A stretch of 64,000 nt of DNA from contig NZ_JAQIYM010000005.1 in the NCBI RefSeq assembly GCF_028823535.1, positions 1 to 64,000 on the forward strand, given 5' to 3'. The notes beneath the pieces were generated by a model. That model made no database searches. It was not told where the DNA came from and worked only from the letters and a program-made list of their open reading frames with translations. Origin of the DNA: Pseudomonas serbica. Its GTDB lineage: Bacteria > Pseudomonadota > Gammaproteobacteria > Pseudomonadales > Pseudomonadaceae. Of this stretch, positions 54,490 through 62,901 are shown piece by piece. Each line of letters starts with the position of its first letter. The first letter of the stretch is position 1. The translations under genes were made by a program, and so were the position numbers.

Positions 54490-55212
54490 GTGACCCTCAT
54501 CTACGGCCACCGCGGCGCCAAGGGCGAAGCACCGGAAAATACCCTGACCAGCTTTCAGGAATGTCTCAAGCACGGCGTGCGCCGTTGTGAACTGGACCTG
54601 CACCTGTCCATGGACGGCGAGCTGATGGTCATCCACGATCCGACGCTCAAGCGCACCACCGACCGGCGCGGCAAGGTGGTCGAGCACACCGCCGCGGAGC
54701 TGGTGACCTACGACGCACGCAAGGGTGGCCCGGGCTGGATCAAGCCGTGCCCGATTCCGACCCTGGAAGAGCTGTTCGAGAAATGCGACTTCGAGCACTG
54801 GCAGCTGGAGGTCAAGAGCGCTTCACGCACCCGCGCCGCCACGACGGTGCTGGCGATTCGTGAAATGGCCCAGCGTCATGGCCTGCTGGACAGGATCACG
54901 ATCACCTCGAGTTCGCGGGAAGTACTGAAAGCGGCCCTGGACCTGGTGCCGGACGTGTCCCGCGGCCTGGTGGCCGAATACGCCTGGCTCGACCCATTGA
55001 AGGTCGCGCAAGGCTACGGCTGCGAGATCCTGGCGCTGAACTGGACCCTGTGTACGCCGGAACGCCTGCAGAAGGCGCAGCGCCAGGGGCTGCATGTGTC
55101 GGTGTGGACAGTCAACGAACCCGCGCTGATGCGCAGGCTCGCTGATTTCGGCGTTGACAGCCTGATTACAGACTTTCCCGGTTTGGCCACCGCCACGCTC
55201 GAGAATTGCTGA
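54490..55212 (+). CDS. Glycerophosphodiester phosphodiesterase (cytoplasmic type)
   Basis: 240 residues. It splits glycerophosphodiesters to glycerol-3-phosphate and an alcohol. The GDPD signature is IYGHRGAKGEAPENTLTSF with catalytic His, then CELDLHLSMDGELMVIHDPTLKRTT, Glu in LEVKS and a C-terminal SVWTVNEPALMRRLADFGVDSLITDFP. No signal peptide, so UgpQ-like rather than GlpQ-like. The start is a GTG at 54490, immediately after the AAGGAA of the intergenic gap. Confidence 0.92.
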   Translation: MTLIYGHRGAKGEAPENTLTSFQECLKHGVRRCELDLHLSMDGELMVIHDPTLKRTTDRRGKVVEHTAAELVTYDARKGGPGWIKPCPIPTLEELFEKCDFEHWQLEVKSASRTRAATTVLAIREMAQRHGLLDRITITSSSREVLKAALDLVPDVSRGLVAEYAWLDPLKVAQGYGCEILALNWTLCTPERLQKAQRQGLHVSVWTVNEPALMRRLADFGVDSLITDFPGLATATLENC

Positions 55213-55254
55213 AATCGGTCTCCCCGGCCGGCTCAGGCCACCGGCCGGAGCCGC

Positions 55255-56649
55255 TCAAAAAAGCCGGTTGAGGCCGTCGTACGCGGCGACCCGATAGGCT
55301 TCGGCCATGGTCGGGTAGTTGAACGTGGTGTTGACGAAGTACTTCAAGGTGTTCAGCTCACCCGGCTGGTTCATGATCGCCTGGCCGATGTGCACGATCT
55401 CCGATGCCTGGTAGCCGAAGCAGTGAACGCCCAGCACTTCCAGGGTTTCACGGTGGAACAGGATCTTCAGCATGCCTTGTGGCTCGCCGGCGATCTGCGC
55501 CCGGGCCATGCTCTTGAAGAACGCCTTGCCCACTTCATACGGCACCTTGGCCTGGGTCAGCTCCTGCTCGTTCTTGCCGATCGAACTGATCTCGGGGATG
55601 GTGTAGATCCCGGTCGGTACGTCGTTGACGAAACGCCAGCTGCCGTTGTCGACAATGCTGCCAGCGGCCGAACGGCCCTGGTCGTGGGCGGCACTGGCCA
55701 GGCTCGGCCAGCCGATCACGTCGCCGGCGCCGTAGATGTTCTGGATGGCAGTGCGGTACGCCTCGTCGACTTCGATCTGGCCACGGCTATTGACCTTAAC
55801 GCCGATGTTTTCCAGGCCCAGCTGATCGGTGTTGCCGGTACGGCCGTTACACCAGAGCAAGGCGTCGGCCTTGATCTTCTTGCCGGACTTGAGGTGCAGG
55901 ATCACGCCGTTGTCCACGCCTTCGACGCGGTCGTACTCTTCGTTGTGGCGAACCGTGATGTTGTTGTTGCTGAAGTGGTAGCTCAGGGCCTGGGAAATTT
56001 CCGAGTCGAGGAAGCTCAGCAACTGACCGCGGTTGTCCACCAGTTCGACCAGAACACCCAGGCCGCTGAAGATCGAGGCGTATTCGCAACCGATCACGCC
56101 GGCGCCATAAACGATGAGTTTACGCGGGGTGTGGCCGAGGCTGAGGATGGTGTCGCTATCGTAGATACGCGGGTGGTGGAAATCGATGTCCGCCGGGCGA
56201 TAAGGGCGCGAACCGGTGGCGATGATGATGTGCTTGGCCACCAGCTTTTCCACCACGCCATTGGCGCAGACCACTTCGATGGTTTGCTCGTCGGCGAAAC
56301 TGCCGGTGCCGAAGAACACGTCGACGCGGTTACGGGCGTAGTAGCCGGTGCGCGAGGCCACTTGCTTGGAGATCACTTTTTCCGCGCTTTTCAACACGTC
56401 CGGGAAGGAAAACCAGCGCGGCTCACCAATGGCCCGGAACATCGGGTTGGTGTTGAACTGCATGATCTGCCGGACCGAGTGACGCAGTGCCTTGGACGGG
56501 ATGGTGCCCAAGTGAGTGCAGTTGCCGCCGACCTGGCGACGGCTATCGACCATCGCCACCTTGCGCCCTGCCTTGGCGGCGTTCATTGCCGCGCCTTCCC
56601 CCGCCGGGCCGGAACCCAACACCACCACGTCGTAGTTGTAGACAGCCAT
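55255..56649 (-). CDS. sthA: Soluble pyridine nucleotide transhydrogenase
   Basis: 464 residues. It balances NADPH and NADH pools in the cytoplasm. FAD motif [20 protein letters not shown], then [16 protein letters not shown] where the usual second redox Cys of dithiol reductases is Thr, a hallmark of this enzyme, a second Rossmann motif [15 protein letters not shown] and the C-terminal dimer domain. The gene is alone and convergent with the GDPD gene. Confidence 0.96.
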   Translation of the reverse strand: MAVYNYDVVVLGSGPAGEGAAMNAAKAGRKVAMVDSRRQVGGNCTHLGTIPSKALRHSVRQIMQFNTNPMFRAIGEPRWFSFPDVLKSAEKVISKQVASRTGYYARNRVDVFFGTGSFADEQTIEVVCANGVVEKLVAKHIIIATGSRPYRPADIDFHHPRIYDSDTILSLGHTPRKLIVYGAGVIGCEYASIFSGLGVLVELVDNRGQLLSFLDSEISQALSYHFSNNNITVRHNEEYDRVEGVDNGVILHLKSGKKIKADALLWCNGRTGNTDQLGLENIGVKVNSRGQIEVDEAYRTAIQNIYGAGDVIGWPSLASAAHDQGRSAAGSIVDNGSWRFVNDVPTGIYTIPEISSIGKNEQELTQAKVPYEVGKAFFKSMARAQIAGEPQGMLKILFHRETLEVLGVHCFGYQASEIVHIGQAIMNQPGELNTLKYFVNTTFNYPTMAEAYRVAAYDGLNRLF

Positions 56650-56856
56650 GCGTACTCCTCAGAACAGGCCGTGGCGCCAACGGCACCTGCGGCTAAATCA
56701 CGCCAATCTGTGGCATGAAGGAACAATTTGGGGCCCATGCAGAACCCGGACACAGTCTATAGAAGCGTCAACGCCGCGCACATTAACCCTTGGTCGCGTC
56801 GTAGGCTAGTTTTGCCTGCACTACAACGCCAGGTTTCAATGCCCGGATCACCGCAA

Positions 56857-57894
56857 TCATTCGGTTTTTTCGCCACTCAAGCGGGCAAAAGCGTGACTGC
56901 TTCGTGTGACGAAACCTGAATCGACCCGCATCACAAAAAATGCGCCGATGTCGTGTTTTTCTGCGTAGTCCCAACCCCGCTCCGGGCCGAGAATCAGCAA
57001 CAGCGTCGATAAGCCATCGGCCATCAGCGCTGAAGGATGAATCACTGTGACTGACGCCAGGTTGTGTGAGACCGGTGTACCGGTGCGGGCATCAAGGGTG
57101 TGGGAAAAACGCCGGCCGCCCTGTACGAAATAATTTCTATAGTCGCCGGACGTCGACAAGCCATAGCCGTCGACGGCAATGATGCGCTCGCTCACTTGTT
57201 GATCGTCGCGGGGTTCTTCCAGGGCGATGCGCCACGGCGAGCCGTCGAGTTTCCTGCCTGCCGCCTTGAGTTCGCCGGTGGCTTCGGCGAGGTAGTCGTG
57301 GATGCCCAGGGCCTCGAGCTTCGCGGCAATGGTGTCCACCGCATAGCCGGCCGCGAGGCTGTTGAAGTCGACCTCGACGGCGGCGTCCTTGCACAGCCGG
57401 TCGCCATCGATGCGCAGATGATCGTGACCGACACTTCGGCGCGCCTCGGCCAACGCTTGGGTCGTAGGGATTTTTTCTTCGCGGGCTTGGGGGCCGAAAC
57501 CCCAGAGGTTGAGCAGCGGTTCGACCGTCAGATCGAAGGCGCCGTCGCTTTGCACGGACAGCTGCTCGCCGATGCGGACCAATTCGAGGATCGGAGCGGG
57601 CATGGCCAGACAGTTATTGGCGGGCAAAGCATTGAAGCGCTCGATGTCCGAGTCGCTGCGGTAGGTCGACAGTTGCCGGTCGACTTCAGCGAGGATTTTT
57701 TCGACCTGAATCCGGACCTCGGCCGGGGCGGGAACTCCCGCGCGGCGCACGTACTGGATCGAATAGGTGCTGCCCATGGTTGGCCCACCGAAGCTTTCCA
57801 TGGATTCGCCAGTGCCGCAGGCGGACAAGGTGCCCATCAACCCAAAGACAACGGCCTGCCATCTGTTCAACAAGTCCCCCACTCCCCACGGCAT
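56857..57894 (-). CDS. apbE: ApbE-type FAD:protein FMN transferase (lipoprotein)
   Basis: 345 residues. It attaches FMN to threonine in subunits such as NqrB/NqrC and RnfG. Signal peptide with lipobox LSAC, then the ApbE core: GPTMGSTYSIQYV, DLTVEPLLNLWGFG, DFNSLAAGYAVDTIAAKLE, ATGELKAAGRKLDGSPWRIALE, and YRNYFVQGGRRFSHTLDARTG. The start is uncertain: ATG 57894 gives the best signal peptide, and ATG 57921 lies next to a REPIN without a ribosome site. nqr genes are not in the window. Confidence 0.9.
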   Translation of the reverse strand: MPWGVGDLLNRWQAVVFGLMGTLSACGTGESMESFGGPTMGSTYSIQYVRRAGVPAPAEVRIQVEKILAEVDRQLSTYRSDSDIERFNALPANNCLAMPAPILELVRIGEQLSVQSDGAFDLTVEPLLNLWGFGPQAREEKIPTTQALAEARRSVGHDHLRIDGDRLCKDAAVEVDFNSLAAGYAVDTIAAKLEALGIHDYLAEATGELKAAGRKLDGSPWRIALEEPRDDQQVSERIIAVDGYGLSTSGDYRNYFVQGGRRFSHTLDARTGTPVSHNLASVTVIHPSALMADGLSTLLLILGPERGWDYAEKHDIGAFFVMRVDSGFVTRSSHAFARLSGEKTE

Positions 57895-57930
57895 TTCCTG
57901 ACCCAACGCCAAGGTGGTCATTATGCGATA

Positions 57931-58025
57931 GAACTGTGGGAGCGGGCTTGCTCGCGAAGGCGTAGTGTCAGTCACCGATGATGTTGCCTGACACTACGCC
58001 TTCGCGAGCAAGCCCGCTCCCACAG
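57931..58025. repeat. REPIN (inverted REP pair)
   Basis: TGTGGGAGCGGGCTTGCTCGCGAAGGCGTAGTGTCAG and its perfect inverse enclose 13 unpaired bases. Both REPs and the inner arms are intact, so this copy looks young. Confidence 0.93.
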
Positions 58026-58055
58026 TGGATTGTGGTGTGAGTGAACTTGTGTGGT

Positions 58056-59495
58056 TCAACGATCCGCCATCTTCAACGACTGGCTCCACCCTCCTCCCAA
58101 CGCCTTGTACAACGTCACCTGATTGATCTCCCGCGCCAACTCCAGCTGTGCCCATTTCTGCTGCGCATCGAACAACGAGCGCTGCGCATCCATGGTGGAA
58201 AAATAGCTGTCGAGCCCCGACTCGAAGCGCAGGCGCGACTGCCGGTAGGCTTCCTGATAGTCCCCCACCAGTTTTTTCTGGTACTCGACCTGGCTGAGCA
58301 TTTCCTGCCGCGCATTCAGGGCATCGGCCGCTTCGCGAAAAGCGTTCTGCACCGTGGCTTCATAGGCCGCCGCCTGGCCGTCGAAACGGGCGTGACTGGC
58401 ATCCACCTGCGCCCGCCGCGCGCCACCGTCGATCAAGGGCAACGAACCGGCCAGCGCCAGCGACCAGAATTGCGCCGGGCCCGTGAGCAATTGGGAGAAT
58501 TCCCCGGTCAGGCTGCCCAGGGCCGAGGTCAGGGAAAAGGTCGGGAAGTACGCCGTGCGTGCCGCGCCGATATCCGCGTTGGCGGCACGCAGCTGCGCCT
58601 CGGCAGACATGATGTCGGGCCGCCGCTCGACCAGCGCCGAAGGCAAACCCGCCGGCACGTCCAGCGTCGCCATCTGCTCACCCAGCGCGCCGGTCGGCAG
58701 CAACCCCACCGGCACCGGCTGCCCCACCAACACCCGCAACGCATTGGTGTTCTGCGCCACTTGCATGCGATAGGTATTGACCTGCACCGCCGCCGTATTG
58801 GTTTGCGCATCCGCCTGGTGGACATCGATCCGCGCACTGGAACCGAGGTTATAACTCTTGCGCAACAGCTGCCCGTAACGGTCCTGGGATTGCCAGGTGG
58901 TCTGCGCCAGGTCGAGCAAATGCTGGTTGGCCTTGAGGCTCAGCCAGGTGCTGGCGACTTCACCGATCAGCGCCAGCCGCGCCGCCTGGTAATCCGCCTC
59001 GGACGCTTCGAACCGCGCCCCGGCGGCATTGCGCTGGCTGCGGATACGCCCGAACAGGTCCAGCTCGTAGGAGGTAAAACCCGCCGTTGCCTGATACGTA
59101 TTGGCGATGCTGCCAGCGGTATCGCCGCCCCCAGGCGTGCGCACCAATGGCGGTAACTTGCTGCGACCGGCGTAAGTGTCGATGCCAATGGTAGGAAAAA
59201 GCCCCGAGCGCGCACTGTCATACCCGGCCCGCGCCTCTTCGACACTGGCCGCGAACTGGCGCAGGCTGCGATTGTTGGCCAGGGCCATGTCGATCAACTG
59301 GCGCAGGCGCTCGTCGACTACAAAACCGCGCCAGTCCTTATCGAACGCCTGCTTGCCGTTGCAACATTCACCGGCGGCATTGGCTGGCCATTGCTGGTCG
59401 ATGGGTGCTTCGGGTTTCTCGTAGGTCGGTTCCAGCGAACAACCGCCGAGCAAAAACAAGGTCATGAAACATGAAGTGGGCAAGCAACTGTTCAT
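58056..59495 (-). CDS. Outer-membrane NodT-type efflux/secretion lipoprotein
   Basis: 479 residues. Signal peptide with lipobox LLGGC, then EPTYEKPEAPIDQQWP, the standard opening of NodT/OprM-type outer-membrane factors. The TolC-like repeat helices are visible (ASVEEARAGYDSARSGLFPTIGID, YELDLFGRIRSQRNAAGARFEAS and LVERRPDIMSAEAQLRAANADIGAARTAYFP). It probably forms the outer-membrane channel for the exopolysaccharide or other export by the operon. The ATG at 59495 follows the glycosyltransferase stop by nine bases with an AGGTG ribosome site. Confidence 0.9.
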   Translation of the reverse strand: MNSCLPTSCFMTLFLLGGCSLEPTYEKPEAPIDQQWPANAAGECCNGKQAFDKDWRGFVVDERLRQLIDMALANNRSLRQFAASVEEARAGYDSARSGLFPTIGIDTYAGRSKLPPLVRTPGGGDTAGSIANTYQATAGFTSYELDLFGRIRSQRNAAGARFEASEADYQAARLALIGEVASTWLSLKANQHLLDLAQTTWQSQDRYGQLLRKSYNLGSSARIDVHQADAQTNTAAVQVNTYRMQVAQNTNALRVLVGQPVPVGLLPTGALGEQMATLDVPAGLPSALVERRPDIMSAEAQLRAANADIGAARTAYFPTFSLTSALGSLTGEFSQLLTGPAQFWSLALAGSLPLIDGGARRAQVDASHARFDGQAAAYEATVQNAFREAADALNARQEMLSQVEYQKKLVGDYQEAYRQSRLRFESGLDSYFSTMDAQRSLFDAQQKWAQLELAREINQVTLYKALGGGWSQSLKMADR

Positions 59496-59504
59496 GGCGC
59501 GCAC

Positions 59505-61655
59505 CTAGAAACGTTGGCCGAGCAAAGCTCGCAAGGGGGAAAGAAGCAACGACCACAGGCCCGTCCGGCCGACACTGATGTGCGGCAGCGCCTGCTTACG
59601 CGAACGCACACTGATGGGCCGCCAGCGCGGTGCAGGGACATAGGTCGGTGCCCTGGCCGGCTTGGCGACGCGCGGCGCCAGGCGTTTTTCGCCGATCAAC
59701 GAGCGCTGCAGCAAGGTGCCGAAGGCCTGTGCCGGTTGCGCCTTGCTGACCACGTTGATCGTGGCGTCACTGAACAGCCGGGCGATCAGTTGCCGCCGCA
59801 ACCCTTCGTCGAGGTCGGCAAACCTCAGGCCCAATTGGTCCGCGCCGTGATTGCGCATGACTTCAACGTCGAGCCAGCCCAGCTTGTCGACCCATATCTG
59901 GCCGCACAGGCCTGGCTTGATCGAGGACGCGAAGGCGCAGTTCAGCGACGCGCCGCTGAGGGAGATATCCACCAGGCGGCCCGCCAGGACCTTGCCGCCA
60001 AAACGAAAACCGGTGGGCTTGTCGAACGGAAAACGCTCTTCGCCATGCAAGCGCGGCCGGTCGACACAGGCCACCAGGGTCGCCAGGTTGTACACCAGCG
60101 CGACCACCGTCCAACACAGGTTGAACAGCATGTTGCCGTCGAACGCGGCGGCGGTGCTGATGGCGACGTAGGCGCCGAACTGGGACAGCAGGGTCAGGGC
60201 CAGGAAGAAGCCGAACAGCTTCCAGTGGACCATGGTTTTCGTCCGGTCCAGGCCCTTGGCGGTGACCTTGAACGGCCTGCCGAACGGACGAAGCATGGCG
60301 CTGGCGATGGTCGCCGTGACCGCCAGCGAGGCCACGATCTGCGTGACCTCGGTGAAGATTGGCAAGGTTCGCCGGTCCGTCACCCAGGTCCCGTAGCCCC
60401 AGAAGGCAATCAGCGCCGGCATGCCGAACGCCAGGAAATCCACCGGATTGGCGTAGAACCCGGCGATGCCGAAGTACCAGTACAGCACCGGCGACACCAG
60501 CATCATCAAAATGAACGGCTTGGAAAACCAGTGCATCAGCCCATGGATATAGTGCAGCCGGTCATTGAGCGTGTAGCCGCTGCCGCGCAACGGGCCTTCC
60601 TTGAGCAGCGCCACCTGGATCGTGCCCAGGCACCAGCGCCCGCGCTGATTGATGTACTCGGTCAAGCCTTCGGCAGACAAGCCAATGGACAGGCGCTCGT
60701 TCAACCAGCGGGTGACGTAGCCTTTCTGCAGCAACCGGTAGGTTGTGTAGATGTCTTCGCAGACCGAACCTGTAGGAAAACCGCCGATGTCGGTAATCAA
60801 ATCGCGTCGCACCACGAAGGACGTACCGACACAAAACGCCGCATCCCAACCATCCTTGGCTGGCTGGAACACATCGAAGAACACCCGCTGCTCATCCACC
60901 CAGCAGGCTGAAGTGCCGAGGTTGTGCTGGATCGGATCGGGGTTGTAGTAGAACTGTGGCGTCTGCACCAGGCCGACCCTGGGGTCGTCGAACAGCCCCA
61001 GGGTGCGCAAGAGGATTGGCTGCTGCGGTGCAAAGTCGGCGTCGAGCACCAGGATGTACGGCGCATTGCTGAGGGCCGCCGACTGGCGCAGACCGTTGTT
61101 CAGGTTGCCCGCCTTGGCGTGGGAGTTGTCGGGGCGCCGCGCGTACTGCACCCCCATCTCGGCGCAGTAGTCACGCAACCAGTCGCGCCGGGTGTCGTCG
61201 AGTACCCAAATGGTGAAGTTCGGGTAGTCGATGGCCTGGGCGGCAATAATGGTTTTTTCGAGGATTTCCAGGCCCTCGTTGTAGGTGGCGATGAAGATAT
61301 CCACCGCCGGCACCGCGTTGCCTTGCTGGCGCAGGCGGCGTTCGCCGGCATCGGCGGCTTTGTGGTGATCGGTGCGACAGAGCATCACGACGATGGAAAA
61401 CAGCGTGTACCCAATCGCCAGCATCTCGAAGAACAGGAAGGTGTAGGCCCAGACCGTGGCGAATCCGGAATGACCGTCGGGCAAAGTGTCGCGAATCCGC
61501 CAGGCCGCATAATTGATCAGCAGGAAGGCGGTGATGGCACCGAAACCGACCCGCGCGGCCCATTGATCACGGTGGGTCAGGCAGGTGAACAGAATCACCG
61601 CCGCCAGGGTCCAGACATTGATTTGCAGCAGTTGCAGCGAGTCCAGTGCCTGCAT
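59505..61655 (-). CDS. Cellulose-synthase-like GT2 polysaccharide synthase with C-terminal PilZ domain
   Basis: 716 residues. Helices flank a GT2 catalytic domain: DDTR at 153-156, DAD at 205-207, FCVGTSF at 274-280, CED at 299-301 in place of TED, and QRGRW at 337-341. Further helices follow, then a PilZ-like domain (about 532-640) with DISLSG (DxSxxG) but without a clean RxxxR: the arginines in RPRLHGEER are spaced differently. Such enzymes polymerise and translocate a beta-glucan-like chain under c-di-GMP control. The product cannot be told from the sequence. The ATG at 61655 lies two bases after the preceding stop. Confidence 0.9.
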   Translation of the reverse strand: MQALDSLQLLQINVWTLAAVILFTCLTHRDQWAARVGFGAITAFLLINYAAWRIRDTLPDGHSGFATVWAYTFLFFEMLAIGYTLFSIVVMLCRTDHHKAADAGERRLRQQGNAVPAVDIFIATYNEGLEILEKTIIAAQAIDYPNFTIWVLDDTRRDWLRDYCAEMGVQYARRPDNSHAKAGNLNNGLRQSAALSNAPYILVLDADFAPQQPILLRTLGLFDDPRVGLVQTPQFYYNPDPIQHNLGTSACWVDEQRVFFDVFQPAKDGWDAAFCVGTSFVVRRDLITDIGGFPTGSVCEDIYTTYRLLQKGYVTRWLNERLSIGLSAEGLTEYINQRGRWCLGTIQVALLKEGPLRGSGYTLNDRLHYIHGLMHWFSKPFILMMLVSPVLYWYFGIAGFYANPVDFLAFGMPALIAFWGYGTWVTDRRTLPIFTEVTQIVASLAVTATIASAMLRPFGRPFKVTAKGLDRTKTMVHWKLFGFFLALTLLSQFGAYVAISTAAAFDGNMLFNLCWTVVALVYNLATLVACVDRPRLHGEERFPFDKPTGFRFGGKVLAGRLVDISLSGASLNCAFASSIKPGLCGQIWVDKLGWLDVEVMRNHGADQLGLRFADLDEGLRRQLIARLFSDATINVVSKAQPAQAFGTLLQRSLIGEKRLAPRVAKPARAPTYVPAPRWRPISVRSRKQALPHISVGRTGLWSLLLSPLRALLGQRF

Positions 61656-61656
61656 G

Positions 61657-62901
61657 TCAGTCAGCCTCTTGCGAACCGGTAAAGGGATTGACGCCGGTGG
61701 CGGCAATCGCCGCCCACGCTGTGGCGCCCAAGTGAGGCAGGTGGTAATAGAAAAAATCGTTGCTGACCGAGTCCGGGCCTATCGCCAGCCCGGTACTGAT
61801 ACGTGCTTGCGGCGTGGCGAACAGCCAACCGTTGCCGGCCTGCTGGGCCAGCAGCACGCGCCACAGCGGCTGGGCTTTGTCACCCAGGCCGCTCAAGCGC
61901 GCCACCGCAGCGGCCTGGGCGGTGCCTTCGGTCCACAGGCCATCGGGGTCGCGGTTGAAACCGTAACCTTCGCCGGCACGGTGCGCCTGGTCGATGAAGG
62001 CGAAGACCCGCCGCCAGTCCTTGGGCGGCTCATGCAGGGCGATCAAGGGCCAGATCTGTGCGTCGAGCCCTGAGCGCACGCGATCCGAGGTCTGACCATC
62101 CGCGCCGGTACCGATCAGGAAGCGCCCTTCCCCGGCATCCCATTGGCTCGCGACAAACTGCCGGGCGATCCGCGCCTGTTTCGCTGCGTCCTGATTCGGC
62201 GCGACTGCGTCGAGTGCCGACCACGCCGCCGCGAGGTCGACGTTGTGCTCGGTGGATTTCCAGTTCTGCTGGACCTGCTTGTCAAAGTACCCGTAATAGC
62301 CGCCACTGAATCCGGCGGGCGACTGCCCGTCGTAGGTGTTTTGCTGCGACCAGTGCAGGGCTTTGCGCGCGGCCTCAAGATAGGACGCCTCGCCGCTCTG
62401 TCGATAGGCCTCCAACAGGGCCAGTGCCGCCCAGGCCTGATTGCCGGTGGCGCTGCTGACTTGATAGGCGTCCTGGTTCCAGGCGTTGCGCTCGACACTC
62501 CAATAGCCCGGCAACTTCATCGACGGCGCGGCCACCGGGCCGGCGGCGTAGGCGTTGCGCAGGCGTCCGTCCTGGTACTCCGGATCGTGCCGCGTGGCGA
62601 AAGCCAACGCATCGGCAATCCGCCGCGCCGATTCGGCCTTGCCGCAGGCAAACAGGGCGATGCTGGCCAGTGCGTTGTCGTAGGTGAACGCCACGCCGCG
62701 CAACGCCAGGATCGGCGCGGGCTGGCCATCCAGCGGCGGATAACTGGCCAGCAGTACCGGGCCCGCTGGCTGCGATGTCACGGCCTGATCCAGGGCGGCG
62801 CAGGTCATTGCCGCCAGTTGCGGCCGGGCTTGCGCGGCCCATCCGCTTGCCGCGCCGATCATCAACGTCAGCCCCACCATCGCTCGCAATAGAATATTCA
62901 T
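61657..62901 (-). CDS. Exported six-hairpin glycoside-hydrolase-like protein
   Basis: 414 residues. Signal peptide 1-22 (ending GWAAQA), so periplasmic. The body has repeated helical hairpins of the six-hairpin glycosidase fold: GNQAWAALALLEAYRQSGEASYLEAARKAL, STEHNVDLAAAWSALDAV, DPDGLWTEGTAQAAAVARLSG. The order of Glu/Asp suits an inverting hydrolase or a lyase. Bacterial polysaccharide operons often contain such a periplasmic enzyme (BcsZ, AlgL and PgaB fill this role elsewhere), so it may trim or clear the polymer. The ATG at 62901 overlaps the HlyD-like stop as ATGA. Confidence 0.8.
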   Translation of the reverse strand: MNILLRAMVGLTLMIGAASGWAAQARPQLAAMTCAALDQAVTSQPAGPVLLASYPPLDGQPAPILALRGVAFTYDNALASIALFACGKAESARRIADALAFATRHDPEYQDGRLRNAYAAGPVAAPSMKLPGYWSVERNAWNQDAYQVSSATGNQAWAALALLEAYRQSGEASYLEAARKALHWSQQNTYDGQSPAGFSGGYYGYFDKQVQQNWKSTEHNVDLAAAWSALDAVAPNQDAAKQARIARQFVASQWDAGEGRFLIGTGADGQTSDRVRSGLDAQIWPLIALHEPPKDWRRVFAFIDQAHRAGEGYGFNRDPDGLWTEGTAQAAAVARLSGLGDKAQPLWRVLLAQQAGNGWLFATPQARISTGLAIGPDSVSNDFFYYHLPHLGATAWAAIAATGVNPFTGSQEAD

